Part shown: positions 55,063 to 64,000 of the stretch, piece by piece
How positions within the stretch are numbered: position 1 is the first letter of the stretch
Layout: every line of letters starts with the position of its first letter
Assembly: GCA_963573385.1 (NCBI GenBank)
Contig: CAUYLG010033258.1
Coordinates: 1 to 64,000 of the forward strand
Length of the DNA stretch: 64,000 nucleotides
Direction: 5' to 3'
Source: Cacajao melanocephalus
Lineage: Eukaryota > Chordata > Mammalia > Primates > Pitheciidae
The notes under the pieces: model-generated
Seen by the model: the letters and a program-made list of their open reading frames with translations, nothing else
Told to the model about the DNA's origin: nothing
Database searches by the model: none
Program-made: the position numbers and the translations under genes

Positions 55063-55231
55063 TCCTTTTTTGATTGTCGCAGCCAGGTGTCTGTCTATTA
55101 TACTCCTACAGCCAAAGGTCTGAGTGGTGCATTTTCATGGCCACCACTTGTGTTCATTGATCACTTGTATTTCTTTGTAGGACAGACGTTGGTAGACTTC
55201 TGTTAAGAAATAGTAAGTATTTTAGGGTAAA

Positions 55232-55335
55232 CAGATCTGTCACAACCACTCAACTCTGCCCTTGTAGCAGTAAAGCAGTGATAGGCTGTATGCAGATGAC
55301 TGAGTGTGTTTCAAACTTCATGAAAGCAGCCAATA
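55232..55335 (+). mobile_element. Charlie-type DNA transposon fragment
   Basis: tctgtcacaaccactcaact, ctgcccttgtagcagtaaag and aagcagccaatagccaacta correspond to the middle of the same Charlie-group element type seen at 15,655. Confidence 0.55.
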
Positions 55336-55907
55336 GCCAACTATGCTGTAGCTTCTTGACCCCAGAACTAGGAGATGCCTATTTGTATTTATAGCACCTG
55401 TCTCTTGATAATGTTGTAGAATTTATCTATAAAACAATTTGGACCCTGTGCCTTTTTTTAAGGAGCTAGACTCTGACTAGCTTTCTAACTTATTCTATGG
55501 TTAACTGGTATATTTAAGTTTATCTATTCTTGTGCTAATATTGAAATTCACATTGTTTTTAGAAATTTAACCATAGTATGTAGATTTTACATTTTTTGCT
55601 ACCAATTTTTACCTGGTCTACCCTTTTTTTCAAAATCTCTGTATTTTTCATCTTTTTAAATCATCCATTTTAAAAGTTGATGTTTTATTTTGGGTGATGT
55701 ATGTAATTTTTTAAAAGCCTCTATTAAAAATAAATATAAGTCAAAATAAATATATAGAACTCAAGGTTATAGCAATTGATTTGCCTAAATGTTGATGTTC
55801 TGTGAATGAGGAAAAGCAATACCAGTTATGATGACATGAAATCAATTTATAGTAGTTAGTCATATTTGTGAATATTTTTCCTTTTAAAAGACATACATAA
55901 ATAAATT
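55336..55907 (-). other. Intergenic, AT-rich, possible old L1
   Basis: Words such as tcttgataatgttgtagaat and tttttaaggagctagactct are L1-like in feel but too diverged to assign. Confidence 0.3.
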
Positions 55908-56193
55908 TTTTTTTTGAGATGTAGCTTCGCTCTGTCACCAGGCAGGAGTTCAGTGGCACGATCTTGGCTCACTGCAACCTCTGCCTGCTAGGTTCAAGCG
56001 ATTCTCCTGCTTCAGCCTCCTGAATAGCTAGCATTACAGGCATGCACCACCACGCCCAGCTAATTTTTGTATTTTTAGTAGAGACGGAGTTTCACCATGT
56101 TGGCCAGGATGGTTTATCTCCTGACCTCGTGATCCACCTGCCTCAGCCTCCCAAACTGCTGGGATTACAGGCATGAGCCACCGTGCCCTGCCA
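55908..56193 (-). mobile_element. Alu (antisense)
   Basis: tttttttgagatgtagcttc to gagccaccgtgccctgcc. Confidence 0.95.
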
Positions 56194-56284
56194 AATAAAT
56201 CATTTATTGAGTCAAAATATCCTGCCATCTGTACTTTTTTCATGTTTGTTGTTATTTAGATTACCGGGGTTATTTATAGTGGCT

Positions 56285-56535
56285 AAGCACATAGAGTCTG
56301 GAGCTAGAGGGCTTGTATGTCAGTCTTGACTCCATACTTGACTCCACACATATTAGCACTGTAAACTAGAGTAAATCAACTACTGCTTTGCCCCAGGTCC
56401 TCATTTGGAAAATGGAGCCAATAATAGTACCTGCTTTAAAATATTATAACACTTAAATGACTTAATATAAGAACTTAAATTGCATCTGTTGTACGTAAGT
56501 GCTACCAATTGTTAATATAAGTATTCTTAGTATCA
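56285..56535 (+). mobile_element. MIR SINE
   Basis: gcacatagagtctggagcta, cctcatttggaaaatggagc and aataatagtacctgctttaa follow MIR. Confidence 0.65.
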
Positions 56536-56925
56536 TGTGCTTATATGCTTGATTTGTTCTGCAGCTCTGGTTATAAAGGTTTTACTCTTTATGCTTTGGT
56601 TTTCTTGAGACTCTCTTTGATGAATTTTATATAATCACTGTATTTTTTTAAGATTCTTTCTTGAAGTTCAGCAAATGATGGTTCATGACTGTGTCAACAC
56701 CAGAGATTACTGGGATATCTGTTGCTTCACCATCAGAATGTTGAGAGAAGCAGGCTCAACAATGAGGGAATCCTCCATGACACCAACTGTCCCCATGACC
56801 ATATTTACCTCTACCTCTTTGTGTCCTTTCACAATCATCAAGATATTGTGATCTCGATTTCAATTCTTTGGATACAAATCCTGAAGTGGGAAGGCTGGGT
56901 TAGATGGTAGTAAGAGATATCTGCA
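56536..56925 (+). other. Intergenic, no element recognised
   Basis: About 0.4 kb before an old L1 tail; nothing named. Confidence 0.35.
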
Positions 56926-57355
56926 CTTCTATGTTTATAGCAGCACTATTCACAGTGGCCATGATATGAAATATGGTATATACATACAATGGAGTATTAT
57001 GCAGCCTTTAAAAAGAAGGAAATTTTGCAATATGGCATGACACTGATGGACCTCGAGGACATTAAACTAAATGAAATAAGCCAGTCACAGAAAGACAAAT
57101 ACTACATAATTCCACTTATATGAGGTATCTGAAATAGTCACATTCATAGGATCAAAGAGAGAAATAGTGATTTTCAGGGGTTGGAGGCAAGGGGAAACGT
57201 GGAAGTTACACGAAATGAGCATAATGTTCTACTCAAGATGAATAAGCTCAGAGATTTTCTGTACAACATTCTACCTAGAGCTGACAATGTAAGGTGCACT
57301 TAAAAATTTGTTAAGTGGGTAGATCTCATGTTACATGTTCTTACCACATTAAGAG
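56926..57355 (+). mobile_element. Old L1 3' end (L1M-type)
   Basis: cagcactattcacagtggcc, tatgcagcctttaaaaagaa, ataagccagtcacagaaaga and gtaaggtgcacttaaaaatt are sense-orientation L1M 3' landmarks. Confidence 0.88.
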
Positions 57356-57917
57356 AAAACAAACAAAAGATGCTGTCGTGTTGGAGAATTCTCCCAATGG
57401 CTGAATTGGCCTCCACTGAGCCTCAGAGATGGTGGCAAAAGCAGATGGGGAGGCTCCTGTCTGGGATCAGTTTTCTAGAGTTGAGGGAGGGGCGCCTTGA
57501 ATGAACATAATGCTTGGGGAAAGTGTTGAGGGAGAGGACAGAAAACACAAGTCATTGAGAGTTTTACTATTTTACTGTTCTTTTCAAGGAATAGCTTTAA
57601 GTTTAATTGATCAACAAGTTTTGAATTTTTCATTTAGTTGTGCTTTCAAGTTTTCTGCATTTCTATTTATTCATTTCTTTGTTATGCTTTTTAGGGGAGG
57701 CTTATTTTGTTGTTCTTTAGTTTCTTGAGTTGAAAGTTTATTTCATTTATTTTTAGCCTTTTTGGTTTTCCAATGAATATATTTAAGGCTCTGAATTTTT
57801 TTCTGAATACTGCTTTAGTGGTGTGGCACTAGCTTTTTTTTTTTTAACCCCTTGTTCTTGGTTTATTAACATCATTTTCAACATATTCCAATTACAACAC
57901 TACCTACATATTGTTTT
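57356..57917 (-). other. Intergenic, partly L1-like
   Basis: ttttctgaatactgctttag near 57,800 resembles reversed L1 ORF2; a T11 run follows at 57,835. Rest unassigned. Confidence 0.35.
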
Positions 57918-58069
<152 letters not shown>

Positions 58070-58117
58070 TAAAATGGTTTTGAAGATTAGTTTTTTTAAA
58101 AACTAATTTATTTCTTT

Positions 58118-58436
58118 TTATTTATTTATTTTTGAGACAGAGTCTTGCTCTGTCACCCAGGCTGGAGTGCAGTGGTGTGATCATGGCTTACTGCAGCCTT
58201 GACTCCCTGGCCTCAAGTGATTCTCCCATCTCAGCCTCCTGAGAAACTGAGAGTACAGAAATGTGCCACTATGCCTGGCTAATTTTTATATTTTTGTATT
58301 TTTGTTGTTGTTATTGTAGAGATGAGGTATCATCATGTTGCCCAGGCTGATCTTGAACTCCTGCGCTTAAGCCAACCGCATACCTTGGCCTCCCAAAGTG
58401 CTGGTATTATAGATGTGAGCTACCATAGCCGGCTAA
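58118..58436 (-). mobile_element. Alu (antisense)
   Basis: tttgagacagagtcttgctc to gagctaccatagccggc, with a ttgttgttgttatt insertion in the linker. Confidence 0.93.
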
Positions 58437-59519
58437 AAACTAATTTAAGACCACACCATTATGGAGATACAATTTACACTGGATACAACTAATTAAAAGT
58501 GTGCATTTTGATGTTCTTAAAAGTATATTCACAAGGTTAGTAACCATCAACAAAATTTCATTTTAGAATGCTTTTGTCATCTCTAAAAGAAACTCATCCT
58601 TTCCCTCCTGCAACTTTCCCTACCTTTAAGCCACCAGTAATCTCCTTTTTGTCTTTATGTATTTGCCTATTCTAGAAATTTCATATAAATGGCATCATAT
58701 AATATGTCGCCTTTTGAGACTGGCTGCTTTCATTTAGCATAATGTTTTCAAAGTTCATCCATATTGTAGTGCATCAGTCCTTGCTTTGGGGGGAATAATA
58801 TTCCATTCTATTAATATAATATATTAAAAAAATCTGTTTGTTATTGGTAAATACTAGAGTTTCTACTTTTTGGTTATTATAAGTAATAATGCTAAAAACA
58901 TTGTATACAAGTTCTTGAGTGAATGTATGCTTTTATTTCTCTTGTTTATATATCTAGGAGTGGAATTGTTAAGTCACATAATAACTCTGTTTAATTTTTT
59001 GAGACATTGCAAAACTTTTTTCCAAGGCAGCTGCACCATTATAAATTCTCACCAGTAATGCATGAGGATTTAATTTCTCCACATTGTTGTCAACACTTGT
59101 TACTGTTTGGAGCCATCCTAATGGGTGTGAAGCGGTATTTCATGTGGTTCTGAGTTGCATGTCTCTAATGACTAATAATGTTGACCATCTTTTAGTGTGC
59201 TCACTGGCCATTTGTACATCTTTGGAAATATATCTGTTCCTATCTTTTGCCTATTTTAAATGCTGTATTATTTGTCTTTTTATTATTGCATTGTAAGAGC
59301 TCTTTATACCTTCTAGATGCAAATATTTTATCAGATATATGATTTGAACATATTTTCTACTATTCTGTGTGTTGTCTTTCATTTTCTTAATAATACCCTG
59401 TGAAGCCAAAAGTTTTGATTTTGATGAAGTCTAAATTATCATTATTCTTTATTTTGTTGTTTGTACTTTTGGTGTCATAGCTAAGAAACAATTGCCTAAT
59501 CCAATGTCATGAAGATTTA

Positions 59520-59826
59520 TGTCTCTGCCTGATTTATTTCTTTCTCTTTCGTTCTTTCTCTTTCTTTCTTTCCTTCTTCCTTCCTTCCTTTCTTTCTTTC
59601 CTTTCTTCCCCTCCCTCTTTCCCTCTCACTTTCCTTCCCTCTTTCCTTCCTTCCTTCCTTCCTTCCTTCCTTCCTTCCTTCCTTCCTTCCTTCCTTCCTT
59701 TCTCTCTTCTTTCTTTCTCATCTTGTTGTGTTGCCTAGGTGGATCTTAAACTCCTGGGTTTAAGTGATCTTCCCATCTCAGCCTCCTAAGTAGCTGGGAC
59801 TACAGGCATGTGACATTGTGCCTGGA
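59520..59826 (-). mobile_element. Alu monomer with an expanded (TTCC)n head
   Basis: ggatcttaaactcctgggtt to acattgtgcctgg is one Alu arm in reverse. Its poly-T side is replaced by a TTTC/TTCC tract. Confidence 0.75.
59541..59718. repeat. (TTTC)n/(TTCC)n microsatellite
   Basis: Polypyrimidine tract with about fifteen consecutive TTCC units at 59,640-59,700, grading into TTTC at both ends. Confidence 0.97.
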
Positions 59827-60260
59827 TTAAGAGTTTTATAATTTTAGCTTTTCCATTTAGGTCATTGATCTGTTTTGAGTTAATATTTGTATAGTGTGAG
59901 GTAGGTGTCCAACTTCTTTCTTTGCCTGTGGCTAACCAGTTGCTCCAGCACCATTTGTTGAAGAGACTCTTCTTTTTTCCATTGAATTTTCTTGTTGCCC
60001 TTGTTAATATCAATTGACTATAAGTTTCTGAAGTTTGTTTCTGAATTCTCAATTACATTCTGTTGATCCAAGTTTATTCTTATTCTAGTAGTCACCATTG
60101 TTTTGATCTTCTTTCTGTGTCTTAGATTAATTTTTTTCCCCCGTTGAACATCTCACGTAATGTTTTACATAAGTTTGTGATTAACAATGTTATAAGTGTG
60201 ATAATGTGTTTATTTTCTCTTGCACTTTGGCTGGGCTTAGAAATATTTGTATTTTGACCT

Positions 60261-60664
60261 TTGATATGGTTTGGGTATTTGTCCCTTCCAAGTCTCATGT
60301 TGAAATGTAGTCACCAGTGTTGGAGGTTGGGCCTAATGGTAGGTATTTGGGTCATGGGGCGGATCCCTCATGGCTCGATGCTGTCCTTGCGATAGTGAGT
60401 GAGTTCTCATGAGATCTGGTTATTTAAAAGTGAGTGACACCTCCTCCCTCTCTCTTGCTTCTGCTTATGCCAAGTGATGTGCCTGCTCCTGCTTCACCTT
60501 CCACCATGAGTAAAAGCTCCCTGAGGCCTCACCAGAAGCTTAGCAGATGCAGGTGCCATGATTCCTGTATAGCCTGCAGAACCGTAAGCCAATTAAACCT
60601 CTTTTCTTGATAAACTACCCAGCCTCAGACATGTTTTACAGCAATTCAAGAATGGCCTAATACA
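60261..60664 (+). mobile_element. MaLR (MST-like) LTR
   Basis: tttgatatggtttgggtatt at the start, gttctcatgagatctggtta, gtaagccaattaaacctctt and an end at gaatggcctaataca. Sense orientation, solo. Confidence 0.9.
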
Positions 60665-61517
60665 ACCTTTGAGATGTCTGTTTCACTGTCATCTTTGCTT
60701 CAGAGTTACTGAAGAAAAGTCTGATGATCTCATTTTGTTTTCTTAGTTGATAATTGATTTTTATCTCTTTCTCTGCAAGACCTTCAGATTTTCTCTTTAT
60801 ATTTAATGTTCTGAAATTTTTACAGTACTGCTTTGTGTGATTCATTTTTTATTCAACTTTTGTCTTTTCAGTCAGGATTTTTGTTTGTTCTGGAGTATTT
60901 CTTTATTATTGCTCCGAGTTTCACCTTTCTTCCATTCCATTCTTTCCTTCAGTCACTCATATTTTCAAATATTAGAATTTTTGGATCTGGTCTGAAAAGG
61001 AAATAAAAGAAACAATCAATAATCAGACTAGAATAGAAGGGGTACACTTGACAGTCCAAGAAATAAGAGAAAGCCCTGAGATGCCAAACAGATGTTACAA
61101 GATGAACTTGTACTAGAGAAATACTGCCCACTAAGTACACAGGGAGGGGTGTTAGAAAGGAGGCAGCTGTTCCAGAAGTGCCCCTAGTTAGAAGTAGGAC
61201 TGAGTGGACAGTGGAGAGCAGGATTGGTGGAAGGACAGCTTCAAGAAGAGACAGACAGTGGTACACAGCAAGGAGCAAGACTGCCATCCTGCAGTGGACA
61301 CTGAGTCTGGGGAATTGGTTTGGACAGACATGAAGTGCCCTGGCAGGCTGGCATCACCAAAGAGTAATTGAGAACACCATACCCCAAAGCTAGTAATGAC
61401 GTCACTCCATGGCAACACATCCCATCTTCCTCACATCTCTGCTGACAGGTTTTCATAAATAGATACAGTGTTCACAGGCAAGCTAATGAGCAAGCTCTAA
61501 TGAAAAGATAAGCATGT
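60665..61517 (-). other. Intergenic, no gene recognised
   Basis: L1-like words may continue to about 60,950 (ctttgagatgtctgtttcac). 61,000-61,500 is unassigned; a 112-codon minus-strand frame there has no recognisable product. Confidence 0.35.
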
Positions 61518-61790
61518 GGTCGGGTATAGTGGTTTATGCTTGTAATCCTAGCACTTTTTGAGGCCAAGGTGGGAGGATTGCTGAAACCCAAGATTCAAGA
61601 CCATCTGGGTAACATGGCGAGACTCCATCTCTACAAAAAATAAGAAAAGATTAGCTGGGTGTTGTGGTGTGCACCTGTAGTCCCTGCTACTCGGGAGGCT
61701 GAGGTGGAAGGACGGCTTGAGCCTGGGAGGTGGAGGCTACAGTGATCTTGTTACTGTACTCCAGCCGAGGTGACAGAGCAAGACTAAGCA
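61518..61790 (+). mobile_element. Alu (old, tail lost)
   Basis: ggtcgggtatagtggtttat to ccgaggtgacagagcaagac, followed by taagcatctt in place of the usual A tail. Confidence 0.92.
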
Positions 61791-62872
<1,082 letters not shown>

Positions 62873-62899
62873 AAAGTGCTTTTAAATACAAAAGTAATT

Positions 62900-64000
62900 T
62901 TCATTGATTGGTTTGGTTTCACGATTTTGCAATTGTGAATTGTGCTGCTATAAACCTGAGTGTGCAAGTATCATTTTTGTATAATGACTTCTTTTCCTCT
63001 GGGTAGATACCCAGTATTGGTATTGCTGGATCAAATGATAGTTCTACTTTTGGTTCTTTTAAAAATCTCCACACTGGTTTCTATAGTGGTTGCACTTGTT
63101 TACATTCCCACTGGCAGTGTAGAAGTGTTCCCTGATCACTGCATCCACGCCAACATCTACCGTTTTTTGATTTTTTGATTATGGTCATTCTTGCAGGTGT
63201 AAGGTGGTATGGCATTGTGGTTTTGATTTGCATTTCTCTGATCATTAGCGATGTTGAGCATTTTTTTCATATTTTTGTTGGTCATTTGTATATCTTCTTT
63301 TGAGAATTGTCTATTCATGTCCTTATCCCATTTTCTGATGGGATTGTTTGTTTCTTGCTGATTTGTTTGAGTTCATTGTAGATTTTGGATATTAGTCTTT
63401 TGTCAGATGTATAGATTGTGAGGATTTTCTCCCACTCTGTGGGTTGTCTTTTTACTCTGCTGACTGTTACTTTTGCAGTGCAAAAGCTCTTTAGTTTAAT
63501 TAGGTCCCAGCTATTTATTTCTGTTTTTATTGCATTTCCTTTTGGGCTCTTGGTCATAAAATCCTTGCCTAAGCCAATGTCTAGAAGGGTTTTTCCAATG
63601 TTATCTTCTAGAATTTTTATAGTTTCAGGTATGAAAGTGCTTAATTCATCTTGAGTTGATTTTTGTGTAAAGTGAGAAATGAGGATCCAGTTTCATTCTC
63701 CCACATGTGACTAGCCAATTATCCCAGCACCATTTGTTGAAAAGGGGGTGTCCTTTTCCTACTTTATATTTTTGTTTGCTTTGTCAAAGATCAGTTGACT
63801 GTAAGTATTTGGGTTTATTTCTGGGTTCTCTATTAGTTGACTGTAAGTATTTGGGTTTATTTCTGGGTTCTCTATTCTGTTCCATTGGTCTATGTGCCTA
63901 GTTTTATACCCTGCTGTTTTGGTGACTATGGCCTTATAGTATAGTTTGAAATCTGGTAGTGTGATGCCTCCAGATTTGTTCTTTTTGCTTAATCTTGCTT
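62900..64000 (-). mobile_element. L1 (antisense), runs off the window
   Basis: tgctgctataaacctgagtg, gggtagatacccagtattgg, ttttctgatgggattgtttg and caccatttgttgaaaagggg are reversed L1 ORF2. It includes a 42-bp tandem duplication at 63,794-63,877. Frames are broken. Confidence 0.93.
63794..63877. repeat. 42-bp tandem duplication inside L1
   Basis: gttgactgtaagtatttggg...ctctatta begins at 63,794 and again at 63,836, with no differences visible until the end of the second copy. Confidence 0.95.

Larger units (their letters stand above)
58440..60255 (-). mobile_element. Old L1 3' part (antisense), split by an Alu fragment
   Basis: ccttttgagactggctgctt, tctaggagtggaattgttaa, caccatttgttgaagagact and tccatttaggtcattgatct are reversed L1 ORF2/3' UTR words. 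The block is interrupted by the TTCC-rich Alu fragment at about 59,520-59,826. Confidence 0.82.

Overview
This window is intron-rich, repeat-dense mammalian nuclear DNA. Alu elements (about 20), primate-type L1 3' ends, MaLR LTRs and class I endogenous retrovirus (ERV) sequence point to a catarrhine primate. The two genes I recognise are THUMPD1 on the minus strand and a broken ACSM4-like acyl-CoA synthetase on the plus strand. They place the window in the region homologous to the human chromosome 16p12 ACSM cluster. The THUMPD1 reading frame comes to 349 codons, against the 353 residues I recall for human. Together with several substitutions this hints at a non-human primate, but I cannot settle the species from sequence alone.

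Layout. 1-9,860: an L1 tail, then a decayed ERV with two LTR copies (about 140-1,801 and 8,765-9,859) around a non-coding interior that holds an antisense MaLR LTR and an Alu. 9,860-12,580: unassigned sequence, one Alu and a MIR. 12,580-30,113: ten recognisable coding segments of an ACSM4-like gene in order, with premature stops, frameshifts, a lost splice donor and missing middle exons. Its introns contain Alus, MIRs, a complete MER1-type hAT element with an 8-bp target duplication, an L1 3' end and a roughly 1.3-kb nuclear mitochondrial insert (ND5, tRNA-Leu, tRNA-Ser). 30,845-38,880: THUMPD1, four coding exons and a long 3' UTR, converging tail-to-tail on the pseudogene, with a CpG-rich promoter carrying a full CRE palindrome. 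39,000-47,340: Alus, LTRs and a rearranged gammaretrovirus-like provirus whose pol fragment lies upstream of gag. 47,340-64,000: intergenic sequence with MaLR LTRs (one carrying a 31-bp minisatellite), MIRs, antisense L1 blocks, microsatellites and a diverged inverted-repeat pair. I found no coding exon there.

Function. Only THUMPD1 looks intact. It is the RNA-binding adaptor for NAT10-dependent tRNA N4-acetylcytidine formation. The ACSM4-like locus cannot make an enzyme: it lacks the exons that would encode the ATP-binding P-loop. I saw no CRISPR array, bacterial-type operon or new multi-gene system. The observations most worth a second look are a tiny L1-style insertion with a 15-bp target duplication in the THUMPD1 3' UTR, the shuffled provirus with an LTR-leader-LTR-leader layout, the duplicated splice-acceptor segment in the pseudogene, and the minisatellite grown inside a MaLR LTR.
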